Assembly (NCBI RefSeq): GCF_028858725.1
Contig: NC_084773.1
Coordinates: 9,910,350 to 9,974,349, forward strand
From: Colius striatus
Taxonomy: Eukaryota; Chordata; Aves; Coliiformes; Coliidae
Reading direction: 5' to 3'
Length of the DNA: 64,000 nt
The notes below the pieces were generated by a model, which was not told the origin of the DNA, did not search any database, and worked only from the letters and a program-made list of their open reading frames with translations. Both the position numbers and the translations under genes were made by a program. Positions 46,301-54,930 of the stretch are shown piece by piece. Numbering within the stretch: position 1 is the first letter of the stretch; every line of letters begins with the position of its first letter.

Positions 46301-49300
46301 GCCATCATCACCGGTACCAGCTGCTCGTCCTGCAGCCCTGCCACAGCCCCGGCTCTCAGCAGCCTCCCCGGCCCCTGCTGATGCCCAGCTGATTTGCCCG
46401 ATGGGGAGAGCTGGGGGTGGGCTTGCCACGGGCAGCAGTGCTGTGCTGGTCAGCTGCAGACCACGAATCAAGCGCTGTTGTCGCGCGTCCTGGGGAGCGG
46501 TGATTCCTCAGCACGTCTCCCCACGGCTTGTTTGGAAGGAAACAGAGGCCCTGATGCTGGGGTTCACAGCCCTGGCTCTTTCCCTGTGGCGGGGAAGCCT
46601 GTGGGCAGGGCAAGGAGCCAGGAGAGAACCCTTTTGCGGCCTTCAGTGCTGAGATGAGATCGATAGGGCTACAACAAGTCCAAGACTGCTGGGTCTGGGC
46701 CTGACCTCCGCCTTCCTCTTGCAGGGCTGGCTGTTGGCCTGGATCCTGAGGGCTACGGGAACCCCGACTTCTGCTGGATTTCCATTCATGATAAGCTGGT
46801 CTGGAGCTTTGCAGGCCCCATTACTGTCGTCATTGTGGTAAAACCCTGTCCTGTTTCACCCACAGCCCCCTCCTGCCTCCCTTCTCCACACCGCAGGCAC
46901 TCTCCCCTTCCTCGGCTGCCCACTGCCTGCCCCGATCTCTGTACTCCTTTCCTCAGTTAGTGGCCCTCCCTCTGTCCCTCCTCGCTGCAGCTGAACCTGG
47001 GGGAGGCCATGGCTTGGGCATGAAGGGGAAAGGAGGGGACGGTCACGTGGGCCTGGCAGACCTGGTATCTGCCCATGCTCTGCGCTGGGGATGTCAGTTA
47101 GAGCCCTTGGCACAGCTTCTAATCAGTGCCAACACTTTCAGATGAATGGGGTCATGTTCCTGCTTGTGGCCAAGATGTCCTGTTCCCCAGGCCAAAAGGA
47201 AAACAAGAAGAAATCAGTTCTGTGAGTATTAGTGGCCAAACTCCCAGCAGAGCTCCTGTGGCTCATGAGTTTTAGCATTTTCAGTGACCATCCTCCCTCT
47301 TCCGCCGTTGCAGAGTGCCCCTCTGGGCATCAGTGTCAGCCTCAAAGCCACTCTCCTCTCCCACACCTGCATTAACCCTTCCTAAACTTTGTCCTTTCCT
47401 CTTGTTCCTACGTTGCCATCCCCACACTGTCCTGCCAGCCTGTCCTCCTCCACCACCTGCCCTCACAGCCACCTCTCCTGTCTGCTTGGATTCAGCACTG
47501 CCCTTGTCAACTCTCAGCACCTGCTTCTTCTCACGTGCTCCTGCGAGACCTTTCCCCACTCGCTCCAGGGCCAGCCCTGGAGCTCAGCTCAGCTCTCTGT
47601 GGCTCCAGATGACCTGTGTCATTTGGGCCCGTGTGTGTGATCCAGAAGGGATGTCCTGGGAGTCGGGGAGCCGAAGCACCATGCCGCAGCGTGGCACAGT
47701 GGGAAGGGCTGGGCTTTCCCCTCTGGATCTCTGTCTGTGAGCACTAGGCTGTAGATTAACAATCCGCACTAACCTCTGGGTCTGTGCCTGTCTGTCTGTC
47801 TCTCTCTCTCCAGCATGACGTTACGGAGCTCCTTTGTTCTGCTTCTAGTTATTAGCACTACCTGGCTCTTTGGCCTCTTGGCTGTCAACAACAGTGTCCT
47901 GGCTTTCCACTACCTCTACACTGTCCTCTGCAGCCTCCAGGTAACTGCCTGGCCTCTGCCAGGGAAGGGCATGGGTCAGCCCAGGAGAGCATGTGTTCTA
48001 GTGGTCCCTGTGGCCACCTGTGGAGAGTGACTGGCCTGTGATGAGCCCACGGCATCCCATGGGGCTCCTCATCCCTTCTGTTGTCACCACTGCCAGTCCT
48101 GGCTCCTCTGCCCATGGTGAGCTGTGGCATTGATCAGGAGGTGTCTGCAAGGCAGGTGGTTAAGAGGTGACAACCAAGGGGCAGTGAGGACTGTCTTTGG
48201 AGGGAAGGGGCCTCCATGCTCTCAGAGAGTGGCCTGCAACAGAGGTGTTGGACACCCCAAACATGACCCACAGTGGCAGCACCCTGCAAATGTCCTGCCA
48301 CCATCATGGCTGGTGTTGCTGCAGGGGACTCTGCCAGCCTCTCCTTGGCTTCTGCTAGCCAGGAGGACAACCTGCCCTTTCCTTTCTCACCCATGGCCAC
48401 CGATTGGCATCAGGGCTCTTAGGTGCATCCCAGTCCTGGTGGCTGCCAGGGCCAGCACATTGGGCTGTGGAGGAGCCCGGGCCTGTCCCAGCACTGGCAG
48501 GCGAGCAGGTTGACTGGCAGCGAGGGGCTGTCTCTCCTCATGGCATCTCTCCTTGCAGGGCCTGGCTGCGCTGCTCCTGTTCTGCGTGCTGAACGAGGAG
48601 GTGCGGGAGGCCTGGAAGCTGGCCTGCCTCGGCAAGAAGGGGCAGGGCGAGGAGCCCACACGGAGCACGCAGGTGGGCAGGAGCAGCTCAGGGGACGGGG
48701 GACGGGAGCTGACAGGGACATCTCTGCCTCCCCAGGGGGATGGCAGGTGTGGGTGGGAAGGCCATCCACCTCCTTACCGGGGACTGTGCCCTCTCCCCCC
48801 GCTCCCAGGGCCCCAACGCTTACAACAACACGGCGCTGTTCGAGGAGAGTGGGCTCATCCGCATCACCCTGGGCGCCTCCACCATCTCGTCAGTGAGCAG
48901 TGTGCGCTCTGCCCGCACGCACTCCAGCCAGCGGCCTTACCTCAGGTAGGGCTGCTGCGGGTACCAGCGCGGGGCTGCGGGTGCTGGGGCACGGCTGGTG
49001 GTGCTGCCATGGGGCTGCGGGTGCTAGGGCAGGGCTGTGGGTGCCGGGGCAGGGCTGGCAGTGCTGCTGTGGGGCTGCGGGTGCTGGGGCACGGCTGGTG
49101 GTGCTGCCGTGGGGCTGCGGGTGCTGGGGCAGGGCTGGTGGTGCTGCCGTGGGGCTGTGGGTGCTGGGGCAGGGCTGGTGGTGCTGCCGTGGGGCTGCGG
49201 GTGCTGGGGCAGGGCTGGCAGTGCTGCTGTGGGGCTGTGGGTGCTAGGGCAGGGCTGTGGGTGCTAGGGCAGGGCTGTGGGTGCCGGGGCACGGCTGGTG

Positions 49301-52300
49301 GTGCTGCCTTGGGGCTGCGGGTGCTGGGGCACGGCTGGTGGTGCTGCCATGGGGCTGCGGGTGCTGGGGCAGGGCTGTGGGTGCTGGGGCACGGCTGGCG
49401 GTGCTGCCGTGGGGCTGTGGGTGCTGGGGCAGGGCTGGTGGTGCTGCCGTGGGGCTGTGGGTGCCGGGGCACGACTGGTGGTGCTGCCTTGGGGCTGCGG
49501 GTGCTGGGGCACGGCTGGTGGTGTTGCCATGGGGCTGCGGGTGCTGGGGCAGGGCTGTGGGTGCTGGGGCACGGCTGGCGGTGCTGCCGTGGGGCTGTGG
49601 GTGCTGGGGCAGGGCTGGTGGTGCTGCCGTGGGGCTGTGGGTGCCGGGGCACGACTGGTGGTGCTGCCTTGGGGCTGCGGGTGCTGGGGCACGGCTGGTG
49701 GTGCTGCTGTGGGGCTGCGGGTGCTGGGGCACGGCTGGTGGTGCTGCCTTGGGGCTGCGGGTGCTGGGGCACGGCTGGTGGTGCTGCCATGGGGCTGTGG
49801 GTGCTGGGGCAGGGCTGGCAGTGCTGCTGTGGGGCTGTGGGTGCCAGGGCAGGGCTGTGGGTGCCGGGGCAGGGCTGGCAGTGCTGCTGTGGGTGCCGGG
49901 GCAGGGTTGATGGTGCTACCATGGGGCTTCAGGTGCCAGGGCAGGGCTGGCAGCTACTTCTGCTATGACTGCTGGGGCCTCCTGTCTTTCAGAGACAACA
50001 TGGCTGCACGTCAGGGCTCGGCCCTGGACCATAGTCTGTTGGCTCATGCCGGTCCCACGGACATTGATGTGGCCATGTTCCACCGCGATGCTGGAGCAGG
50101 TAAAGCTGAGCCCTGTGCCTGGGTTTGGGACTGGCCACACACATCTCAACTCCTGGCTTAAGGAAATTGTTCCCAAGTGTGGGCTCTGGCTGTACAAGTA
50201 CATTGGTCCACGCCACGTTCAGCTGTGACTTCCAAACATGCTGTGTGAATAGGAGAGAGAGGCGGCAACCATGTTACTTAGCACAGTCTCCTCTTGGACA
50301 GATGGTGAAGAGCGTAGCCAGGCTCCAAGGAGCTAGAAAGGAAGGAGGCAGGAGGGGCATAGGCTGTTGCAGCATTCCTTGGTGCTCTGGGCTCCCCAGG
50401 ACAGCACGGGCATTTGACTTGCCGGAGTGTGACCAGCAGGGCCACCGTCACAGCTGAGGCTGGGGGAGATGGGTGAGCAGAGGCTGGGGGAGCTGGGTTG
50501 GTTCAGCCTGGAGGAGGAGGAAAGGAGATCTTATGGGTGTTTGCAACTGCCTTACGGAGAGGTGCAGCACAACGGAGCCAGACTCCTCTCGTGGGCACAG
50601 TGATAGGGCCAAAGGAGCAGGCACAAGCTGTGGCCAAGGGAAGGGCAGGCAGGGGTAAGGCAGCCTGTTGTCAACCCTGGAGTGGTTCTGCCTTCCTGGC
50701 CCTGTCACCAGGAGCCTCTCCCACCTTCATTCCAAACGTTTCTCCAACACACACCGTGTCCCTGCAGACCAGGACTCGGACTCGGACAGTGACCTGTCTC
50801 TGGATGAGGAGCGCAGCCTCTCCATCCCCTCCTCAGAGAGTGAGGAGAACGTCCGCCTGCGGGGCCGCTTCCAGCGCCAGTTCAAGCGGGCGGCGCACAG
50901 CGAGCGCCTCCTCACCAACCCCACCAACACCACTCCCAAAGGCAAGTCCCGGGGCCCTGGCAGGGCAAAGGCTGAGCTCAGGTCCCTGAGGGCCAGGTTG
51001 TGTCTTGGCATGGCTTTGATAGCTGTTCACAGAAATACTCTCTCTCTTCCCCGGCGCCTGTTCCGCTGTGTCCTTTGCCAGACGTGGATGGCAATGACCT
51101 GATGTCGTACTGGCCAGCTCTGGGTGAGTGCGAGGTGCACCCCTGCTCCCTGCAGAAGTGGGGCTCTGAGCGGAAGCTGGGATTCGACATCAACAAGGAT
51201 GCAGCCAACAACAATCAGCCAGACCTGGCCTTGACCAGCGGGGATGAGAACTCCCTCACCCAGACCCAACGGCAAAGAAAAGGTAACGGCTCAGAGCAAG
51301 GGTGGCCTCACCTGTCTCAGGGTGACATGGCCCTGAAGCCTCAGCGTCAGATCCAGCTTGTGTCCTTGGGGAAGTATGGTTTACCTCTCCTAGCTTGTGC
51401 ACCCTTTTCCCCGTTATGCAAAGATTTGACTCCTGTTTCTGTTGGGTGCAGGGATTTTGAAGAACCGCCTGCAGTACCCGCCGCCTCTCCAAGGTCTGCC
51501 AGCCGTCGGCAGGATGACCAACGAGCTGACGTGGTACAAAACCTCCACGCTGGGTCACAGGGCTGTCCCCGCTGCCTCCTACGGCAGGATCTACTCCGGG
51601 GCGGGCAGCTTGTCGCAGCCAGCCAGCCGGTACTCCTCACGGGAACAGCTGGACATGCTGATGAGGAGACAGATGTCCCGGGAGCAGCTGAGCAGACACA
51701 ACTCAGGAGAGTGCTTAGAAGCTGTGCCCAGCAGGCACGGCTCCAGGGAGGAGCTGGACACTATCCCCAGCAGGCACGGGTCTGCTGAACATCTGGAGAG
51801 CATCCCGAGCAGACACGGCTCTAGGGAGAACTTGGATCTGCTCACTGCCAGGCCCAGTCAGAAAGATCATGGGAACACGCTGCCCCGGAGGCAGGGCTCC
51901 AGAGATCACCTTGACTCTTTACCCTGCAGATTTGGGTCAAGAGAGCAGCTAGACTGTGGACCAGTAAGAGAGGTCTCGAGAGAGTGGCTAAACACATTGC
52001 CAAGTAGGCAAGTGTCCAGAGACCGAATAGGCACGTTGCCAAGTCGAGATACTTCTCGAGAACAGTTGGATTTGCTTTCTAGAAGACAGCCTTCAAGGGA
52101 CCAGCTGGCATCGGCTAGGCAAACTTCAAGGGAGCAGCTGGACTTTCTGTCCAGAAGATCTAATTCCAGAGAGCCTCTGGACACAGTGTCTAGCAGGCAG
52201 CCCTCGCAGGACAACCTGGGGAGCCTCTCCAGGAGGCAGCTGTCTAGGGAAGGCCTGGAGCCGCTGTCAAGGAGACAGCCCTCCAGAGAGAACCTAGAGG

Positions 52301-52888
52301 CCGTTCCCAGCCGACATCCTTCCACCGAACAGTTAGATATCCTTTCTTCCATCCTTGCTTCTTTTAACTCCTCCGTCCTGTCCTCGGTGCAATCTTCCAG
52401 CACGCCGTCAGGCCCCCAGACCAGCGCCACCCCCTCTGCCGTGCAGACCTCCCCAACACCCTCCGCAATGTGCCCCTCGACGCCGCGCTCTGCCACCTCC
52501 CACAGCATCTCGGAGCTGTCTCCAGACTCAGAGTAAGTGTGTCCCTGCCTCAGCCAGGCCCTGTCCAACTGCTCTCGTGCATCGTTCACCTGCCTGGCTC
52601 ATTCCCAGAGCAGGTTTGGCTTGAGGGGAGAGGGCTGAGTAAGGGTGAGCCCCAGGGTGAGAGGCGGGTGTGATTCTACAATTTTATGATCCCATCCCAT
52701 TCTTCCTTTCCCCTTCCCTGAACTCAGGGACCTGGAGACAGACATTCTTGCCCTGACACAGGAGTGGGTTTCTGCCCTGTTCCCATCTGACATAGCTGGG
52801 GGATAAAGCTGGAGCCCAGGGCAGATGTCACAGCTTAACACTGGTTTTCTTTCCTCCAAGAATAACGAGAAACGAGGGCCATTCCTGA
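22201..52888 (+). CDS. CELSR3: CELSR3 (Flamingo-type cadherin adhesion GPCR), complete coding region, 35 exons
   Basis: Start ATG 22201 sits in a perfect Kozak context (gagccaccATGG). Exons: 22201-25315, 31886-32518, 33886-34108, 34534-34649, 35407-35495, 35824-35981, 36199-36362, 36797-36922, 37101-37270, 37488-37673, 37821-37931, 38216-38384, 38547-38688, 38874-38994, 39267-39450, 39574-39675, 41748-41842, 42551-42760, 43236-43419, 44250-44399, 44618-44798, 45070-45237, 45524-45650, 45824-46030, 46139-46313, 46725-46837, 47142-47221, 47814-47940, 48559-48672, 48809-48945, 49993-50099, 50768-50941, 51082-51282, 51452-52532, 52861-52888. All phases join, giving 3,155 residues against about 3,312 in human from memory. 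Order: signal peptide, nine cadherin repeats, EGF and laminin-G modules, laminin-EGF, hormone-receptor motif, GAIN/GPS, seven membrane helices, long tail. CELSR3 acts at the neuronal surface in planar polarity and axon-tract formation with Frizzled3. The tail and the NCKIPSD/SLC26A6 neighbours distinguish it from CELSR1 and CELSR2. Confidence 0.97.
25316..31885 (+). other. CELSR3: CELSR3 intron 1 (6.6 kb)
   Basis: Longest intron of the gene. No exon or repeat family was recognised. It holds an AT-rich island at 28715-28800, an octamer ATGCAAAT at 30254-30261 close to a CRE-like TGATGTGATGACGG, and a CACGTG E-box at about 30182. Large first introns of neuronal genes often carry enhancers; that role is inference here. 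Confidence 0.6.
31886..34108 (+). CDS. CELSR3: CELSR3 exons 2-3: membrane-distal linker and EGF-like domains
   Basis: Exon 2 (31886-32518) covers residues 1039-1249: the conserved [10 protein letters not shown]...[13 protein letters not shown] region, then cysteine-rich EGF-like modules from [12 protein letters not shown] (about residue 1162) and [12 protein letters not shown]. Exon 3 (33886-34108) adds [14 protein letters not shown] and the [18 protein letters not shown] strand that opens the first laminin-G domain. Donors are AGCG|gtgagt and CTCTC|gtgagt. The acceptor of exon 3 lies in a triplicated 38-bp repeat (see findings). Confidence 0.95.
33769..33885 (+). repeat. 38-bp tandem triplication forming the exon 3 splice acceptor
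   Basis: Three copies begin with cagccagg at 33769, 33807 and 33845. Copies 1 and 2 each end in ctcccctcag and copy 3 ends in the used acceptor ctccccacag|GTGAG. The repeat therefore carries its own pyrimidine tract and AG. Confidence 0.9.
34534..36362 (+). CDS. CELSR3: CELSR3 exons 4-7: laminin G domain 1
   Basis: Exons 34534-34649, 35407-35495, 35824-35981 and 36199-36362 (residues about 1324-1499). Typical LamG features: [54 protein letters not shown] and [10 protein letters not shown] Cys pair ([15 protein letters not shown]) sits in exon 6. Phases are 2-1, 1-0, 0-2 and 2-1, matching the CELSR family exon structure. Confidence 0.95.
36797..37931 (+). CDS. CELSR3: CELSR3 exons 8-11: EGF-like domain and laminin G domain 2
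   Basis: Exon 8 (36797-36922) is one EGF module, [12 protein letters not shown]...[12 protein letters not shown]. Exons 37101-37270, 37488-37673 and 37821-37931 make LamG2, with [43 protein letters not shown] and [16 protein letters not shown]. LamG2 ends at about residue 1725 in exon 12. Confidence 0.95.
38216..39450 (+). CDS. CELSR3: CELSR3 exons 12-15: EGF-like domains and laminin-type EGF
   Basis: Exons 38216-38384, 38547-38688, 38874-38994 and 39267-39450. Two EGF modules ([13 protein letters not shown] and [13 protein letters not shown]) are followed by [20 protein letters not shown] and [16 protein letters not shown], then the laminin-EGF core [16 protein letters not shown] and [14 protein letters not shown]. 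The last sequence also occurs in mammalian CELSR3 as I recall it. N-glycosylation is possible at NKS and NKT. Confidence 0.95.
39574..41842 (+). CDS. CELSR3: CELSR3 exons 16-17: hormone-receptor motif (HRM)
   Basis: Exon 16 (39574-39675) carries [20 protein letters not shown]; exon 17 (41748-41842) carries [20 protein letters not shown]. Together they form the HRM fold of adhesion GPCRs. The 2-kb intron between them (39676-41747) is phase 1 and contains the candidate 15-nt microexon described below. Confidence 0.95.
39676..41747 (+). other. CELSR3: CELSR3 intron 16 (2.1 kb)
   Basis: Apart from the candidate microexon I see no exon, repeat or RNA gene. The rest is unremarkable GC-rich intronic sequence. 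Confidence 0.6.
40272..40286 (+). CDS. CELSR3: Candidate 15-nt in-frame microexon of CELSR3 (between exons 16 and 17)
   Basis: The 15-mer GCTTGAGGGGTTCAG is flanked by acceptor ccgtgctcag and donor gtaagg. Upstream are a branch-point match TCCTAAC (from about 40221) and a long pyrimidine tract. In phase 1 it inserts LRGSG-type residues (reading G-L-R-G-S-G across the joins) with no stop, into the loop before AIRHC of the HRM domain. The UGC just before the AG resembles the SRRM4 (nSR100) motif of neural microexons. No transcript evidence is available. Confidence 0.6.
42551..45650 (+). CDS. CELSR3: CELSR3 exons 18-23: GAIN domain and GPS motif
   Basis: Exons 42551-42760, 43236-43419, 44250-44399, 44618-44798, 45070-45237 and 45524-45650 (residues about 1969-2308). 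Landmarks: [78 protein letters not shown] and [13 protein letters not shown]. The GPS reads [14 protein letters not shown]: the CxC and FGVLM frame is kept, but the cleavage triplet HL(S/T) is replaced by QFG, so self-cleavage is not expected. Human CELSR3 also lacks the consensus as I recall. Confidence 0.95.
42928..43060 (+). mobile_element. Degenerate CR1 LINE fragment in CELSR3 intron 18
   Basis: The stretch ggctggagcacagggtggat, gagagctggatttgttcagc and gggaggtctcattgctgtct follows the order of a known segment in the 3' part of CR1. It is heavily diverged and in the sense orientation. Confidence 0.65.
43775..44120 (-). mobile_element. CR1 LINE 3' end, inserted antisense in CELSR3 intron 19
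   Basis: Begins with the reverse complement of the CR1 terminus (atcatagaatgttcagagag, then ttggaagggacctctagaaa and tcatccagtccaatgccctg) and continues through agaaggagactccacacgct and cccttgtcctgtcattggag. About 345 bp is retained. It is the least degraded transposon in the window. Confidence 0.93.
45824..48672 (+). CDS. CELSR3: CELSR3 exons 24-29: seven-transmembrane region
   Basis: Exons 45824-46030, 46139-46313, 46725-46837, 47142-47221, 47814-47940 and 48559-48672 (residues 2309-2580). TM1 [21 protein letters not shown]2 [18 protein letters not shown]3 [20 protein letters not shown] followed by [11 protein letters not shown]4 [17 protein letters not shown]; extracellular loop [16 protein letters not shown]5 [22 protein letters not shown]6 [21 protein letters not shown]7 [13 protein letters not shown] Met precedes TLRSS at the exon 27/28 join; I recall mammalian CELSR3 as lacking it. 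Confidence 0.95.
48809..51282 (+). CDS. CELSR3: CELSR3 exons 30-33: proximal cytoplasmic tail
   Basis: Exons 48809-48945, 49993-50099, 50768-50941 and 51082-51282. Conserved blocks: [39 protein letters not shown], an Asp/Ser-rich acidic run [20 protein letters not shown] (probable CK2-type sites), [18 protein letters not shown] and [19 protein letters not shown]. The intron after exon 32 starts with GC rather than GT (CCCAAAG|gcaagt). Intron 30 is almost entirely minisatellite. Confidence 0.94.
48949..49960 (+). repeat. Minisatellite (20-bp unit, 180-bp higher-order period) filling CELSR3 intron 30
   Basis: About 50 tandem variants of a G-rich 20-mer alternate between gtgctggggcacggctggtg-type and gtgctgccgtggggctgcgg-type units. 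The 120 bases 49381-49500 recur exactly at 49561-49680, so 180-bp blocks have been duplicated. No stops occur in several frames on both strands, which yields spurious long ORFs. It spans nearly all of the 1,047-bp intron. Confidence 0.95.
50478..50647 (+). mobile_element. CR1 LINE fragment in CELSR3 intron 31
   Basis: The segment gggggagctgggttggttca, gcctggaggaggaggaaagg, agatcttatgggtgtttgca and onward to gtgatagggccaaaggagca, acaagctgtggccaagggaa matches the order of the 3' portion of CR1 as I know it. It is sense-oriented, diverged and truncated at both ends. Confidence 0.8.
51452..52532 (+). CDS. CELSR3: CELSR3 exon 34: distal tail with 13-residue RxxSREQLD repeats
   Basis: Residues about 2787-3146. 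Starts [17 protein letters not shown], includes [20 protein letters not shown], then from about residue 2846 to 3086 a tandem array of some 18-19 units with consensus R-x-x-S-R-E-x-L-D-x-L-P-S (13 residues, 39 nt). It ends with the conserved [17 protein letters not shown] and [16 protein letters not shown] segments. Each unit is a basophilic-kinase-like RxxS site. The exon ends GACTCAGA|gtaagt; the first intron codon would be TAA in frame. Confidence 0.96.
51628..52349 (+). repeat. CELSR3: 39-bp coding tandem repeat (13-residue units) in CELSR3 exon 34
   Basis: Units such as [39 protein letters not shown] and [13 protein letters not shown] line up at a 13-residue period. The DNA copies have diverged (different codons), so the array is old and kept at the protein level rather than recently amplified. 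Confidence 0.9.
52861..52888 (+). CDS. CELSR3: CELSR3 exon 35: last nine residues and stop
   Basis: Acceptor ttcctccaag precedes AATAACGAGAAACGAGGGCC. Joined to exon 34 in phase 2 it gives [10 protein letters not shown] and TGA at 52886-52888. The EGHS end matches the mammalian CELSR3 C-terminus as I recall it (SEVPRSEGHS), which supports this join over termination at the TAA just inside the intron. Confidence 0.88.
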
Positions 52889-54930
52889 GGGGCCGAAGCT
52901 GTCCACAAGAGAGACAGAAGAAGCAGAGCCCCTGGCATGGCCAGGCACTGCCAGCTGAGGTTTGGTATCCCCAGGGCGCAGGGGCCAGAACTGATGGTGG
53001 TCAGAGGCCCAGGACCACCCCTGCCTTCCCCTGCCCTCCGGGCTGAGGGGCCGGCAGCCCGCGGTGCCCGCTGCCGGGAGCCTCTGGGCTGCCGCTGAGC
53101 TCGCCGACGCCTGCCCAGTGTGCTGGGCCTGGCAGGAGCTTGCTCGGGCACGGGTGGCACTGCCAGCCCTCCGGAGAGCCGCTGGTGTGCGGGGGTGAGT
53201 GTGTGCGGAGCGGGGGCCGGCGCAGGGGACAGAGCCCAGGACGGGGGCGCAGGGGAGGGTTTTCTACCTTTTTGTATCTTTGTAATCAGAGAGAAGAGAA
53301 ATTTCTATGGTTATTTTTACGGATGGTCTGTTCCCAGGACCTGGAGCATTTGTTTTACCAACAGCCCTTTGCCAGCTTCCCTGGGGATACCAGGGGCCGG
53401 GCTCCCAGGGGACTGGCGGGTGCCACGTCATCCCCCCTGTGCTGCGAGGCTGCTGCCCCTCCTCTCCCACCCCACAGCCCCACACCTCCGGGGGCCATCC
53501 TCCTGCCTGGCATCCCTCAGCCCCCTGCAGCCCCTCTGCCCTCTTGTGGGATCCCCTTGGGGCTGCCCCCAGTCCGTGAGCTGGTTTGCCCTGCTGTATG
53601 TTGTGCCCATTAACCTGGCTGTTATAAAGCAAAGCTCTGTTGGTCTGTGGGTCCAGGCAGGGGGCTGGATGACCCTGGCCCTGCTCAGCAGCAGGCTGGG
53701 CAATTCCCAGAGCCAGAGCTCGCCCCACAGAGGATCAGCACCCACAGGACCATGATGTAGCTCTAGTCTCGAGGTCCAGCATTACCCACAGAAGTCATAT
53801 CTAGCTAGTTCCCTGTGGGCTCTGCATACAAACAGACACATCTCTGCACTCCCTGGCTGGCTGAGGAGCCCCACTCAGAGTGGCCTGGATGTTGGCAGAT
53901 GGAAACAGACAGCACTTTGCCTTCTCTGGAAATTCAGGCCACCGTGATGGTTTTTTTGGCCCTGGGTTCCCACTGACCCTGTTGCAAGGCAACACTCCTC
54001 TGTGCCTGGCCTAGCCTGGGGTCAGGGGCGCTGGGCCCCTAGGCCAGCACGCTCCCTTTCACCTGCCGAGTGCGGGGCCTCTGCTCAGCTGCCCTCACGG
54101 TGCTTTTGGAGCTGCATGCCAGCACGCTCCTTACTGCCTTACTGCCACACTGCCACAGCGTCTTACTGCAGCCCAGCCTGACGTTTACAGGAGAGGACTT
54201 GTGCTGCTGTCCTCTGGGGCCCCGGGGAGGCCAAGGCCTCTTGGCTGCATCCTGAGACAGAGAGGGGAGCGTGCAGGGAGCGGAAGGGCTGGGTGACGGG
54301 GATGCCATGGGCTGCCTGCCCCCAGCACAGCCCCAGTGAGGCAGGCTCGCTGCCACCCTTCTCCCAGGGATGGGGAGGGAAGGGCCTGCTGACCTGTTTA
54401 CATTCTATTCAGGACCAACGCGCAGAGCAGAGGGAGCGCCTGCCAGGGCCCCTGTGCCTGACGTCTTTGCCTTGGGAACAAGCTCGTTTACATGTTTTTC
54501 TCTGGCTGTGCAGAACCAGCACCAGAGTCCCGCAGCCCTGTCCCACTGCGCTGTAGGGCCCATGCTTCTGCCAAGTTGGGTGCAAGGGGCTCTTTGTGCT
54601 GGTGCCAAATGGAGAGCAAGTGCCAAGTGCCAAAAAGAAGAGAGTGGCGGAGCCGGTGGCTGTCCCCACAGGGACGGGCTGGTCTAGAAGCAGGAGTCAG
54701 GCTGCAGCTTGGTACCTGATTGTAATGCTGTGGCCTGGGCTCTGGGAAGCACCCTTCTTGGGTTTGGTTTGTTTCTTTGAGGGCTTTGGTTGGATTTTTT
54801 CCCCTCTCTCCATCTCCCGAGTCTGTGGGCAGGGAGCGGGGACATGCCCGCGCCCTCCCTCCCACCCCGGCTGTGTAAAAGTGTGTCATGGAAGCGCCAG
54901 ATTTGGAAATAAAAGTCTATGAAGTGGTAC
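52889..54930 (+). other. CELSR3: CELSR3 3'UTR
   Basis: GC-rich sequence to the poly(A) signal at 54908, with one AT-rich insertion at about 53265-53335. No ORF here resembles a known protein. The extent is inferred from the hexamer. Confidence 0.7.
54908..54913 (+). terminator. CELSR3: poly(A) signal AATAAA of CELSR3
   Basis: The hexamer in ggaaataaaagtctatgaag lies about 2.0 kb after the stop and is followed by a GT-containing stretch (gaagtggtactgg). It is the only canonical signal I noted between the stop and SLC26A6 that fits the gene end. Confidence 0.8.

Noticed and set aside
48553-49968. Long open frames on both strands (up to 471 and 326 codons) across CELSR3 intron 30
   Set aside because: They translate the 20-bp minisatellite in whatever frame; the Gly/Val/Leu/Cys or Pro/Ala/Gln-rich products are by-products of the repeat lying between two well-supported exons.
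51906-52589. Antisense 227-codon frame with LEGCLLDxxSR repeats
   Set aside because: Reverse-strand shadow of the 13-residue coding repeat in CELSR3 exon 34.
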